This document shows positions 16,890 to 25,629 of a DNA stretch of 42,869 nucleotides, piece by piece (within the stretch, counting starts at the first letter, position 1; each line of letters opens with the position of its first letter). The translations under genes and the position numbers were made by a program. The stretch covers positions 1 through 42,869 of the forward strand of contig NZ_JAEFCF010000046.1 in the NCBI RefSeq assembly GCF_016405985.1, in the 5' to 3' direction. The notes beneath the pieces were generated by a model. That model was not told where the DNA came from, ran no database searches, and saw nothing but the letters and a program-made list of their open reading frames with translations. Source of the DNA: Paracoccus sp. IB05 (GTDB lineage: Bacteria > Pseudomonadota > Alphaproteobacteria > Rhodobacterales > Rhodobacteraceae).

Positions 16890-17459
16890 GTTTTTCCATT
16901 GCGCCCCGGTGGCATAAAGACCCCCGGCGGCCCTGAGACAGGGCCGGAGAGCAGATCATACGGTTCGGGGCGGCTTGTCTGAGCGCGGACGGCGGGCGCG
17001 AACGGGCTCAGCCGGCCAATCAGGCCGGTATCGCCAATCGTTACACTGCTCACGCGCCTCATCGCGGTTACGTCCTGGGGGTTCAGGCCCCCACCTTACT
17101 GGCCAGACAGGCACTTCATGGGGAAGCGCTGGTCCATCTGGCAATGTGCACAGCCTTACGGCCGATCCGGCTCCCGGTCATGGGGCGGCGCGGAACGCCG
17201 CGCCATGCCCCGCAAAGGGGAGAGAATTTCTTTGACCGTTACAAAACGGCCATAGCGGGCAACTTACGATCAAAGCTGACTGAAGGGCAATGAAAATCTC
17301 TCGCCCGGCATATGACACCTGCCCAAAGAGAGGGGGCGCTGCCCCCGTCGCCCGTACCGGGCGCCTCCCCCGGAGTATTTAAATCAAGAGGAAGCCCCAT
17401 TTCCTCTTGATCCAAATACTCCCGCCGGAGGCATCCGCAGCCGGCAAAGCGCGCGGCGT
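16890..17459. other. rne leader/promoter region
   Basis: 570 nt between dctD (downstream end) and rne. It should hold the rne promoter and a long 5' leader, which in other bacteria serves RNase E autoregulation. I see a 6-bp stem TGGGGG/CCCCCA at 17076-17093 and the large inverted repeat at 17363-17432. No convincing gene or known RNA family is seen. Confidence 0.45.
17363..17432. repeat. long inverted repeat, GGAGTATTT family
   Basis: Two arms of about 31-32 nt (17363-17393 and 17401-17432) with only a few mismatches and a 7-nt loop GCCCCAT. The core is GGAGTATTT followed by ATCAAGAGGAA. It lies 28 nt after dctD and probably terminates dctBD. A half copy occurs at 8811-8833. I recall similar elements scattered at gene ends in Rhodobacteraceae genomes. 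Confidence 0.8.
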
Positions 17460-18788
17460 TCAGGTATAATCCGAACGCTGCAGGTTATATTTCGCCATTT
17501 TCTCATTCAGCGTGCGGCGCGGCAGGCAAAGCTCTTCCATCACCGCCACGATCGAGCCCTTATGGCGGCGCATCGTATTGTCGATCAGCATGCGCTCAAA
17601 CGCTTCGACATATTCCTTCAGCGGCTTGCCTTCAGTGGTCATCGCCGGGCCCGAAGCTTCGTTATCGGCCATCAGCAGGGATGCAATCGAGCCGGAGCCG
17701 CGACGGTTCTGCAAGACCGCACGTTCGGCGATATTCACCAGCTGGCGCACATTGCCCGGCCAGGGGGCCTGCAACAGCTGCGCCGCCTCCTGCGCGGTGA
17801 CCTGGGGCGCATCACAGCCATATTCTTCGGAAAACTGCTCGGAGAGCCGGGTGAAGAGCTGAAGGATATCCTCGCCGCGCGCCCGCAAAGGCGGCAGAAC
17901 GATGGTCATCGCGCCCAGCCGGTAGAAGAGATCGGGGCGCAAAGCCTGTTCCAGAGTCAGATCCTGCGCCTGCTGGTTGCGGATCGCGATGATCCGGGTT
18001 TCGGGCGGCAGGCCCTGATCGTTGATGAAGGTCAGAAGCCGCGCCTGCAGGCCCTGGCTCAGCGCTTCGATATCTTCCAGCAGGAGCGTGCCGCCCCGCG
18101 CCTCTTCGACCAGCGGGATCGCGCCATCCTCGCCCGGGCCAAAGAGTTTGGCGGAAAGCTGATCCTCGGACCAGGCCGCGCAGGAGATCGTCACGAATTT
18201 TTTCGAGGCGCGCGGCCCCACCGCATGCAGCGCATGGGCGACAAGGGTTTTGCCGGTGCCGGTCTCGCCATCGATCAGGACATGGCTGTCGGCCTGGCCG
18301 AGATCGAGGATATCCTCGCGCAACCGCTCCATCGCCGGCGAGGTGCCGACCAGCTTTTGCATGATCGTGGTGCCATCGGCCAGCTCGCGGCGCAGCGCCC
18401 GGCTGTCCAGTGTCATCCGCCGCGCATGGGTCGCCTTTTTCGCCAGTTCCGTCATCCGGTCCGGGTTGAACGGCTTTTCCAGGAAATCGAAGGCGCCGAC
18501 CCGCATCGCCTCCACCGCCATCGGCACATCGCCGTGCCCGGTGATCATGATCACCGGCAGGCCGGAATCGAGGCTCATCAGTTTCTTCAGAAACGCCATC
18601 CCATCCATGCCGGGCATCTTGATATCCGACACCACGACGCCGGAAAAATCCGCGCCGATGGATTTCAGCGCATCTTCCGCCGAAGGATAGGTCTCGGTGT
18701 CAAAGCCCGAGAGCGCCAGCCACTGGCTGATCGATGCGCGCATATCCGCCTCGTCATCCACGATCGCCACTTTCATCGCGCGTGCCAT
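17460..18788 (-). CDS. dctD: C4-dicarboxylate response regulator, DctD-like (no GAFTGA)
   Basis: 442 residues in NtrC-family order: receiver (about 5-120, phospho-acceptor Asp55 in VVVSDIKMPG), AAA+ domain (about 145-365), Fis-type helix-turn-helix (about 402-440). Walker A is GETGTGKT (174-181). Walker B is altered to LLLEDIE (about 235-241). The GAFTGA loop that touches sigma-54 is missing: the segment reads GPGEDGAIPLVEEA. The Arg-finger region LRPDLFYRLG is kept. The ATG at 18788 has GAGG 6 nt upstream, at the dctB end; a second ATG four codons on is possible. It should regulate dicarboxylate (TRAP or Dct) uptake, none of which is in the window. Confidence 0.85.
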   Translation of the reverse strand: MARAMKVAIVDDEADMRASISQWLALSGFDTETYPSAEDALKSIGADFSGVVVSDIKMPGMDGMAFLKKLMSLDSGLPVIMITGHGDVPMAVEAMRVGAFDFLEKPFNPDRMTELAKKATHARRMTLDSRALRRELADGTTIMQKLVGTSPAMERLREDILDLGQADSHVLIDGETGTGKTLVAHALHAVGPRASKKFVTISCAAWSEDQLSAKLFGPGEDGAIPLVEEARGGTLLLEDIEALSQGLQARLLTFINDQGLPPETRIIAIRNQQAQDLTLEQALRPDLFYRLGAMTIVLPPLRARGEDILQLFTRLSEQFSEEYGCDAPQVTAQEAAQLLQAPWPGNVRQLVNIAERAVLQNRRGSGSIASLLMADNEASGPAMTTEGKPLKEYVEAFERMLIDNTMRRHKGSIVAVMEELCLPRRTLNEKMAKYNLQRSDYT

Positions 18789-18795
18789 ATAGACC

Positions 18796-20571
18796 TCATT
18801 CTGCTGCTTGTCTTGCGTCGCCAAGGATCGGGAGCTGCATCTCGAAGACAGCGCCTCCCTGCGCCCCATCCTGCGCTTCGCCATTATGGGCGGTCAGCCG
18901 GCCGCCCAGATCGGTCACAATCCCGGATGAGATCGCGAGGCCGAGCCCCACGCCTTCGCCGGGTTTCTTCGTCGTGTAGAAAGGCTCGAACAGATTATCG
19001 AGATCGATGATCCCCGGCCCGTTGTCGCGCACCGTCAGTGTCGCCGTCTCGCCGGCGGCGAGCAGCAATTCGATCTGCGGATTGGGAACCTCGCGCAGCG
19101 CGTCGAGCGCGTTGCGGAGGAGATTGATGATCACCTGTTCCAGCCGGATCCGGTCTGCCATCACCATGACGGGCTGGCGCGGCATGCCGCGCACGATTTT
19201 GACGACGCGGCTTTTCAGCTGCGGCTCCATCATCGCCAGCGCCGAGGAGACACAGGCGCGCAGATCCACCGGCTCGAAGGCCTCGCCGCCTTTGCGGGCA
19301 TAGGATTTAAGCTGGCGGGTGATCGATCCCATCCGGTCGATCAGATCATCGATCCGCTGGAAAGACGACAGCGCCTCTTCCGGCCGCTTGCGCTGCAACA
19401 ACAGCCGCGCGCCGGCGAGATAGGTCTTCATCGCCGCCAGAGGCTGGTTCAGCTCATGGCTGACCGCCGCCGACATCTCGCCCAGAACCGCCAGTTTCGA
19501 CGATTGCTCCAGCGTCTGCTCGGCAACCTGAAGGTTCGCCTCGACCTTTTCGCGCTCGGCGATCTCGCGTTGCAGCCGCACATTCAGCGCCCGCAGTTCC
19601 GCCGATTCGCGGGCCAGCGACCAGGAGCGCGACCAGGCCCGCCGCGTCAGGAAGTAGAACGCAATCGACATCAGGATCGCGAACCCCATGATCTCAAGCG
19701 CGAGGATACCATTCACCCTTTCGCGGACCTGGGTGTAATCGGTGAAAGTCACGATGCGCCAGCCGCGGAACGGAATACGCGCCTCGGTCTTCATCACCGG
19801 ATCGCCCTGCATCCAGGCGTCGGTGCGCGGCCTTGCCCAGTCGGTCGAGGCCTGGATCGCGCGTTCAAACGCGCTTACGGGTTCGCCACGGGCCATGGCC
19901 TCATTCAGCGGGCGGCCACGCCAGGAGGGCACTGTGGTCAGAATGACGGTGCCTTCGGAATTCGTGACCACCACCGCGTCATTCAGCCCCGACCAGGCGC
20001 GCTCATATTTCAGCAGATCGACCGAGACGACGATGACGCCGAGGATCTTGCCATCCGAGCGGATCGCCCGGCTGTAGCTGAAATCATAGCCGCCCGATTC
20101 CCGCGGGCTTGAGGTGAAGATCGTCTCATTGGTGCGTTGCGCATCAACGAAATAGCCTTCCTGGCGGAAGTTCGACCCCAGGATATTGCGGTTGGTCGCG
20201 CCCACCACGCGGCCATCGATATCGAGAAGCCGGATCGCCGCCACGCCGATTTCCGCCTGGAGCGCGATCAGTTTGGCCGAGGTGCGCGAGAAGTTCCCGT
20301 CTTTCAGTGCCGCGATCAGATCGGGGTCGCGCGCCAGCAGCAAAGGCACCACCGAGGTGCGCTGCAGTTCCGAGACAAGGTTGCCGGAATAAAGCGCAAG
20401 CCGCACATCCGAGCGGTTGCGGTTGGTTTCGGTAAACCGCTCGGTCAGCCAGCGATTCGAGACCAGCACCACGCCAATGGCCGCTACAACCAGCGCCAGG
20501 ATGACAAGCTTTACCCGCCAGGGAAGACCCTGTGGCTTGTCATTCGGCTGTGTGCTCTCGCTGCGAAACAT
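18796..20571 (-). CDS. dctB: C4-dicarboxylate sensor histidine kinase, DctB-like
   Basis: 591 residues, inner-membrane sensor that phosphorylates DctD. Transmembrane helix 1 is about 20-38, a periplasmic double-Cache-like sensing domain spans about 40-285, transmembrane helix 2 is about 288-309, and a coiled coil runs about 318-358. The HisKA domain carries AAVSHELNQPLAAMKTY with the phosphorylated His372. The ATPase domain has an N-box (EQVIINLLRNALDAL), G1 DNGPGI (516-521), an F-box LFEPFYTTK and G2 GVGLGLAI. All kinase boxes are intact, unlike the altered DctD output domain. The stop is 7 nt before dctD. No strong ribosome binding site is seen before its ATG. Confidence 0.92.
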   Translation of the reverse strand: MFRSESTQPNDKPQGLPWRVKLVILALVVAAIGVVLVSNRWLTERFTETNRNRSDVRLALYSGNLVSELQRTSVVPLLLARDPDLIAALKDGNFSRTSAKLIALQAEIGVAAIRLLDIDGRVVGATNRNILGSNFRQEGYFVDAQRTNETIFTSSPRESGGYDFSYSRAIRSDGKILGVIVVSVDLLKYERAWSGLNDAVVVTNSEGTVILTTVPSWRGRPLNEAMARGEPVSAFERAIQASTDWARPRTDAWMQGDPVMKTEARIPFRGWRIVTFTDYTQVRERVNGILALEIMGFAILMSIAFYFLTRRAWSRSWSLARESAELRALNVRLQREIAEREKVEANLQVAEQTLEQSSKLAVLGEMSAAVSHELNQPLAAMKTYLAGARLLLQRKRPEEALSSFQRIDDLIDRMGSITRQLKSYARKGGEAFEPVDLRACVSSALAMMEPQLKSRVVKIVRGMPRQPVMVMADRIRLEQVIINLLRNALDALREVPNPQIELLLAAGETATLTVRDNGPGIIDLDNLFEPFYTTKKPGEGVGLGLAISSGIVTDLGGRLTAHNGEAQDGAQGGAVFEMQLPILGDARQAAE

Positions 20572-20617
20572 TGCGCTAAAATAGGCGCCGCGCCGGGTTG
20601 CCTCAAGGCGATGGGGG

Positions 20618-21286
20618 TCAGGCCAGCGCCAACCCGCCCATGAGCGAGGCGAAAAGCGCCGCGCCGTCTTTCGACCCGTGCAGCGGCTCGAAAGCGCGTT
20701 CAGGATGCGGCATCATGCCCAGCACGCGGCGGTTCTCTGACAGGACACCGGCGATATCGCCCATCGAGCCATTCGGATTGTCGCCATAGGTAAAGGCGAT
20801 ACGGTCCTCGGCCTTCAGCGCCGCCAGCGTCGCGTCATCCACGGTGTAATTGCCGTCGTGATGCGCGATCGGGACGCGGATTTCGTCGTCTTTCCGGTAA
20901 TTTGCGGTAAAGGCCGATTGGGTGGTCGCGACCTTCAGCGTGATGGTGCGGCAGATATATTGCAGGCCCTTGTTGCGCATCAGCACACCGGGCAAAAGCC
21001 GCATCTCGGTCAGGATCTGGAAACCGTTGCAGATGCCGATGGCGTAACCGCCGCGCTCGGTATGGGTTTTGACCGCCGCCGAGATCGGCGACTGGGCCGC
21101 GATGGCGCCGCAGCGCAGGTAATCGCCGTATGAGAACCCACCCGGGACGCCGACAATATCGGTGCCCGCCGGAAGGTCACTGTCCTTGTGCCAGACGCGG
21201 GTGACATCGAAGCCGGCCTTTTCAAAAGCAACGGCAAGGTCACGGTCGCAATTCGAGCCGGGAAAGGTGATGACGGCGGCTTTCAT
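20618..21286 (-). CDS. purQ: phosphoribosylformylglycinamidine synthase glutaminase subunit PurQ
   Basis: 222 residues, class I glutamine amidotransferase supplying ammonia to PurL in purine synthesis (FGAR to FGAM), with PurS as third subunit. Seen: nucleophile Cys86 in AIGICNGFQIL, the GGFSYGDYLRCGA motif, and the His-Glu pair in MMPHPERAFEP near the C-terminus. GGAG lies 7 nt before the ATG. The length is typical of stand-alone PurQ. purS and purL, often adjacent in related genomes, are not here; the gene follows recN and a short possible ORF, and precedes dctB by only 46 nt. The 120-nt leader contains short tandem repeats. Confidence 0.95.
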   Translation of the reverse strand: MKAAVITFPGSNCDRDLAVAFEKAGFDVTRVWHKDSDLPAGTDIVGVPGGFSYGDYLRCGAIAAQSPISAAVKTHTERGGYAIGICNGFQILTEMRLLPGVLMRNKGLQYICRTITLKVATTQSAFTANYRKDDEIRVPIAHHDGNYTVDDATLAALKAEDRIAFTYGDNPNGSMGDIAGVLSENRRVLGMMPHPERAFEPLHGSKDGAALFASLMGGLALA

Positions 21287-21329
21287 GGGCGCACTCCGAT
21301 GGGCACAGGGTTGGCGGCGGTGCCCTTCC

Positions 21330-21365
21330 TTACTGCGAGCCCGCCCCTTACTGCAAGCCCGCGCC
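21330..21365. repeat. 18-nt tandem repeat upstream of purQ
   Basis: Two adjacent copies of TTACTGC(G/A)AGCCCGC followed by variable CCC/GCC (21330-21347, 21348-21365), plus a partial third copy starting TCACTGCA. It lies in the purQ leader. Any regulatory role is unknown. Confidence 0.6.
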
Positions 21366-21406
21366 TCACTGCAGACCTGTGGCCGGCTCCGGCCTCGGGG
21401 CCTGGC

Positions 21407-21502
21407 TCAGCCTTTGCGGCGCAACCGGCGCTCGAAGGCCTCCTGCGAGGGAAAGATCACCGGCAGACGCCAGGCGGTCAGAATGGATTTGAGGGCAGTC
21501 AT
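21407..21502 (-). CDS. possible 31-residue small protein
   Basis: A short frame between recN and purQ starts with ATG at 21502, with GGAG 7 nt upstream, and encodes 31 residues beginning MTALKSILTAWRLP and ending in a basic RRLRRKG. It is amphipathic at its N-terminus and positively charged at its end, so it could be a membrane-associated peptide or a leader peptide for purQ. The GC content and ribosome binding site fit a gene, but length alone makes chance occurrence possible. I do not recognise a family. Confidence 0.35.
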   Translation of the reverse strand: MTALKSILTAWRLPVIFPSQEAFERRLRRKG

Positions 21503-21626
21503 GTTCTGGCTCCGACGGATAAGGGCCTCCCGGGCGCAAGATAGCAGCGCGGCCCTGCGGCGAGAACCCTCAGCCCGGCAAAGCCGTTGGTTGCGGGCTG
21601 CATGTCTGACGTTGCGTCAGGGGAGA

Positions 21627-23270
21627 TCAGGCGCTGATCAGGCTGCGCGCGGCCTCGCGGGCGGCGTCGGAAATGGTATCACCCGAGATCATGCGGGCGA
21701 TTTCCTCGACGCGCTCGATGTCGGAGAGCGCCACCACGGTTGAGAGGGTGACGTTGTTTTCGACCCGCTTTTCCACCCGCCAGTGATGTGCGCCAAGGGC
21801 CGCGACCTGGGGCGAATGGGTGACGACCAGCACCTGGGCCTCATCGGCAAGCGCGCGCAGGCGCCGGCCGACCGCATCGGCGGTGGCGCCGCCGACACCG
21901 CGGTCGATCTCGTCAAAGATCAGCGTAAGGCCGGTCGCGCCGCCGGTGAGGCAGACTTTCAGCGCGAGGAGAAAGCGCGACAGCTCGCCCCCGGAGGCGA
22001 TTTTGTTCAGGGGGCCCGGCGGCGCGCCCGGGTTGGTTGCCACGGTGAAGGTGACCTGATCCTGGCCATCGGGGCCAGGATCAGCGCCGGTGATCACGCT
22101 GCGAAACACCGCGCGCTCCATCTTCAAGGGCGCGAGCTCGGCGGCCATCGCGGCATCGAGCCGCTCGGCCGCCCGCTGCCGCAGGCCCGTGACGCGGGCA
22201 GCCTCGGCCTGATAATCGGCATCGGCTTTGGCCAGAGCCGCAGCGAGGCGGCCCAGCCCGGCCTCGCCCGCATCAAGCGCCGCGAGGCGGGCGGAGAGAT
22301 CGGCGCTGTGACGCGCGAGATCATCCGCCGGGATGCCATATTTGCGCGAGGCCGCGCGGATCGCGAAGAGCCGCTCTTCGGCAGATTCGAGCGCCGCCGG
22401 GTCGAAATCCAGCGCATGCAGCGCGGCCTCTACCCCGGATTGTGCCTCGGAAAGCTCGATCATCGCGCGGGACAGCGCGGCCAGCGCCTCGTCAAGACGG
22501 CCCGCCGCCTTGTCTGCCGCCGCCTCGAGCCAGCGGGTGGCGTCGCGCATCCGGCCCTCGGCGCCCTCTTCCGACAAGGCCCCAAGCGCCTTGGCGACAT
22601 CTTCGCGGATGCGGCCCGCAGCCTGCATCAGCCGCCGCTTCGCATCCAGTGCCGCTTCTTCGCCCGGTTCGGGCGCGAGCTTTTCCAGCTCGGCCACGGC
22701 ATGGCGCAGAAAATCCTCTTCGGTCTTGGCCCGGGCAATCTGCGCCTCAGCCGCCACGATCGCCTCGCGCGCGCTGCGGCGCGCCGTCCAGAGCCCGCGC
22801 AGGGTTGCGAGATCAAGGCTGCCAAAGAGATCGAGCAAGGCCCGGTGTCCGCGCGGGTTCAGGAGCCCGCGATCGTCATGCTGGCCGTGCAGTTCAACGA
22901 GCGTTTCCGACAGCCCCCGCAGCACCTCGGCCGAGACGCGGCGGTCATTGGCCCAGGCCTGGCGGCGACCATCGGCATGGGCCAGACGACGCAGAATAAG
23001 CTCGCCCTCGGTTTCCACGCCGGCCTCTTCGAGGATCGCATGGGCCGGATGCCCGGCGGGCAGATCGAAAATGGCCGTGACCTCGCCGCGGTCGGCGCCC
23101 TGCCGCACCAGATCGGCGCGGCCCTTCCAGCCCAGCACCATGCCAAGCGCATCAAGCAGAATCGACTTGCCCGCCCCGGTCTCGCCGGTCAGCACATTGA
23201 GCCCCGCGCCGAGATCCAGCGTGAGGCGGTCAATGATCAGAATGTCGCGAATGTCGAGCGAGATCAGCAT
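21627..23270 (-). CDS. recN: DNA repair protein RecN
   Basis: 547 residues, SMC-like ATPase acting early in double-strand-break repair. The N-terminal half-head holds Walker A GETGAGKS (about 31-38) and the middle is a long coiled coil (about 150-370) rich in Ala, Glu and Arg. The C-terminal half-head carries the signature LASGGEL-type (IASGGELSRFLLALK), Walker B TLIFDEIDRGVGG and VVTHSPQVAA. Length is normal for the family. It follows bamD by 65 nt and probably shares its transcript. I see no clear alphaproteobacterial LexA box before the start. Confidence 0.95.
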   Translation of the reverse strand: MLISLDIRDILIIDRLTLDLGAGLNVLTGETGAGKSILLDALGMVLGWKGRADLVRQGADRGEVTAIFDLPAGHPAHAILEEAGVETEGELILRRLAHADGRRQAWANDRRVSAEVLRGLSETLVELHGQHDDRGLLNPRGHRALLDLFGSLDLATLRGLWTARRSAREAIVAAEAQIARAKTEEDFLRHAVAELEKLAPEPGEEAALDAKRRLMQAAGRIREDVAKALGALSEEGAEGRMRDATRWLEAAADKAAGRLDEALAALSRAMIELSEAQSGVEAALHALDFDPAALESAEERLFAIRAASRKYGIPADDLARHSADLSARLAALDAGEAGLGRLAAALAKADADYQAEAARVTGLRQRAAERLDAAMAAELAPLKMERAVFRSVITGADPGPDGQDQVTFTVATNPGAPPGPLNKIASGGELSRFLLALKVCLTGGATGLTLIFDEIDRGVGGATADAVGRRLRALADEAQVLVVTHSPQVAALGAHHWRVEKRVENNVTLSTVVALSDIERVEEIARMISGDTISDAAREAARSLISA

Positions 23271-23335
23271 GACAGGATCAGCATTTGAGGACTGGCCTTG
23301 ATCGGCGGGGACGCATCACGCCCCCTGCCCGACCG

Positions 23336-24211
23336 TTACAGCCATTCGCCACGGACCATCTGACGATAGGCCTTCGACAGCCAGCTGTCGCCCTTGACCT
23401 CGGGCGAGAGGCCTTTGCCTTTCAGCAGATCATAGCCGTCCTGGTAGAAGGGCGAGGACTGGTAGTTATAGCCGAGTATCGCACCGGCGGTCTGCGCCTC
23501 GGCTTCGAAGCCAAGCGCCAGATAGCATTCGATCAGACGATAGAGCGCCTCGGCGGTATGGGTCGTGGTCTGGTAATCCTGCACCACGGTGCGGAAGCGG
23601 TTCAGCGCGGCGGTGTAGTGACGGCGCTTGAGATAATAGCGCCCGATCTCCATTTCCTTCGCCGCGAGATGGTCGAAGGCGAGATCGAATTTCATGATCG
23701 CCGAAGTGCTGTATTCGCTGTCCGGATAGCGTTCGATCACATCGCGCAGGGATACCAGCGCCTGATAAGTCAGGCCCTGGTCGCGGCCGACATCCTCGAT
23801 CTGATCATAATAGCTGAGCGCCATCAGATAGGCCGCATAGGGCGCATCTTCATCATCGGGGTAGAAATCGAGGAAGCGCTGCGCCGCGGCGCGGGCCTCT
23901 TCGTATTTCTTCGTCTTGTGATTGACGAAAGCCTGCATGATCAGGGCGCGGCGGGCGAATTCCGAATAGGGATAGAGCCGTTCGACTTCCTGGAAATACA
24001 TCAGGGAATCACCGGCGCGGCGGGCTGTTTCCAGCTCCAGCTCGCCCTTGCGGTAGATTTCCTCGGCATTGAGGGCCTCGAGCGACTCGGTCTTTGAGGC
24101 TTTGCCGCCACCGCAGGCCGAAAGCGACACCGTGAGCAGCAAGACTGCCCCGATCTTCAGCGCCGGAATGCCTGATCCCGGTCCCTTGCCTGCCATCTTC
24201 CGCTTATCCAA
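23336..24211 (-). CDS. bamD: outer membrane protein assembly factor BamD (ComL)
   Basis: 291 residues, lipoprotein of the BAM complex that folds outer-membrane beta-barrels. Signal sequence with lipobox LSAC (lipidated Cys33), then TPR-like helical pairs from about 48 to 260 (for example YRKGELELE...GDSLMYFQEVERLYPYSEFARRALIMQ). The first codon is TTG, with AAGGAAG 6-7 nt upstream; an ATG five codons on (24196) is a weaker alternative for spacing. Family length is about 250-290 residues. It lies between lpxC and recN, a common alphaproteobacterial order (lpxC-bamD-recN), which supports the call. Confidence 0.95.
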   Translation of the reverse strand: MDKRKMAGKGPGSGIPALKIGAVLLLTVSLSACGGGKASKTESLEALNAEEIYRKGELELETARRAGDSLMYFQEVERLYPYSEFARRALIMQAFVNHKTKKYEEARAAAQRFLDFYPDDEDAPYAAYLMALSYYDQIEDVGRDQGLTYQALVSLRDVIERYPDSEYSTSAIMKFDLAFDHLAAKEMEIGRYYLKRRHYTAALNRFRTVVQDYQTTTHTAEALYRLIECYLALGFEAEAQTAGAILGYNYQSSPFYQDGYDLLKGKGLSPEVKGDSWLSKAYRQMVRGEWL

Positions 24212-24442
24212 ACCTGACTTCCTTGCCCGGATCCGCCACGTCGCGACCGGGATAACCCCCTGCCCCAGACCGATGGACCCGGTTTACCCGAGGCTCATCC
24301 TGGCGATTTGCCTGTGTCCTAGCACAGAAAAATCGGTTGCGCAAAATGCCTTTCTTATCCGCCATAAAGCCGCCTGCCTGCGAGGTGGGAGAGCCGGCTG
24401 AGCCAGTTTGCAAGGCCGGTCCGGTCACTCCATCGCCCGCAA

Positions 24443-25423
24443 TCAGGCCGCGCGGCGGCGCGAGGACGGCAGATCGCCGCGATGAACGCCGATTCCAGGC
24501 AGTTTCCCGCCGATGCCGCTGCTGCATTCCTCGATCCGGAAATTGGCCGGGTCTGAGAACAGCGCGCGCAGGAGGCGATTGGTCAGCGCGTGACCTGCAC
24601 GAATGCCGGTGTAGCGCCCGAGAATCGGACCGCCGGCAAGCGACAGATCGCCCACAGCATCGAGCATCTTATGGCGCACCGGCTCGTCCTCATGGCGCAG
24701 ACCGCCGGGCGAAACCACACGGTCACCGTCAAACACAACGGCATTGTCCAGCGTGCCGCCAAGCGCGAGACCACGCTCGCGCATCGCATCGACATCGGCC
24801 TGACGGCAGAAGGTGCGGCTGTCGGACAATTCGCGCACGAAAGCACCGTTCGACATGCGCAGATGCCGTTCCTGGGTGCCGATGGCGGCCTCGGCAAATT
24901 CGATGCGGAAATCGATTTCCAGCATATCGGCGGGCTCGAGACGGGCAATCGCCTCGCCTTCGCGCACTTCAACCGGTTTCAACACACGGATGGCGCGGAT
25001 TTCCGAGGCCTGTTCGCGGATGCCGGCTGCCAGAAAACCCTGCACGAAAGGTTCGGCCGAGCCGTCAAGGATCGGCACTTCGCCGCCGTCGATCTCGATC
25101 AGCGCGTTATGGATCGCGCAGCCGGCAAGGGCCGCGGTCAGATGTTCGATGGTCGAGACCGAAACTCCATCGGCATTCTCGACAAAGGTGCAAAGCCGCG
25201 ATGGCGTCACCGCCGACCAGATCGCCGGGATATCGGCGCGCAGCCCGCTGGTTCCGGCCAGAATATCGGTGCGGCGGAACCAGATGCCGTGATCGGCCGG
25301 AGCCGGGCGCACCGTCATGCGCGCAGACTGCCCGGTGTGGAGACCCACGCCGCTGAAGCTGACTGCCGTGTTCAGTGTGTTTTGCACCCTGGTGCCTCTT
25401 TCTCTCGCCGTCTGGTCCTGCAT
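24443..25423 (-). CDS. lpxC: UDP-3-O-acyl-N-acetylglucosamine deacetylase LpxC
   Basis: 326 residues, zinc enzyme committing UDP-GlcNAc derivatives to lipid A. Zinc and catalytic residues are seen by pattern: His94 in STIEHLTAAL, His and Asp in HKMLDAVGD, and His in RAGHALTN (E. coli His265). The N-terminus QNTLNTAVSFSGVGLHTG is typical. The true start may be a GTG at 25387, since the family usually begins with MQ/VQ-NTL and that codon has AGAGG upstream; the ATG at 25423 adds 12 residues. The C-terminus is longer and basic (LPSSRRRAA). It follows ftsZ across a terminator, so it has its own promoter. Confidence 0.95.
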   Translation of the reverse strand: MQDQTARERGTRVQNTLNTAVSFSGVGLHTGQSARMTVRPAPADHGIWFRRTDILAGTSGLRADIPAIWSAVTPSRLCTFVENADGVSVSTIEHLTAALAGCAIHNALIEIDGGEVPILDGSAEPFVQGFLAAGIREQASEIRAIRVLKPVEVREGEAIARLEPADMLEIDFRIEFAEAAIGTQERHLRMSNGAFVRELSDSRTFCRQADVDAMRERGLALGGTLDNAVVFDGDRVVSPGGLRHEDEPVRHKMLDAVGDLSLAGGPILGRYTGIRAGHALTNRLLRALFSDPANFRIEECSSGIGGKLPGIGVHRGDLPSSRRRAA

Positions 25424-25580
25424 CAGGACAATCAGAACGGGTCCGCCGCATTCCGGGCCCTGGGAGAAACCCCACGCCTTCGTTAAGATTAGTTAGTAAA
25501 TGGTGAGGGGGATCACAATTCACCTTTTGCAACGGTTTGTGACACTGTTTGCGACTGCGGCAAGGCGATGATTTCAAAAG

Positions 25581-25607
25581 AAAAAGGGCCGGTTTCCCGG
25601 CCCCTTT
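25581..25607 (-). terminator. intrinsic terminator after ftsZ
   Basis: On the minus strand the sequence reads AAAGGGGCCGG, loop GAAA, CCGGCCC, then TTTTT. It lies 22 nt past the ftsZ stop and before the lpxC promoter region. Confidence 0.85.
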
Positions 25608-25629
25608 GTAACATAGGATTCTGCTCGTT

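Noticed and set aside
15603-16982. A 459-codon plus-strand frame opposite rne
   Set aside because: The RNase E catalytic and S1 motifs are on the other strand; the plus frame is a shadow.
23271-23335. LexA (SOS) box before recN
   Set aside because: No GTTC-N7-GTTC or its complement is seen in the short gap to bamD.
25483-25497. TTAA-N7-TAGT before lpxC, resembling a CtrA box
   Set aside because: The second half-site misses the consensus and one partial match in an AT-richer stretch is expected by chance.
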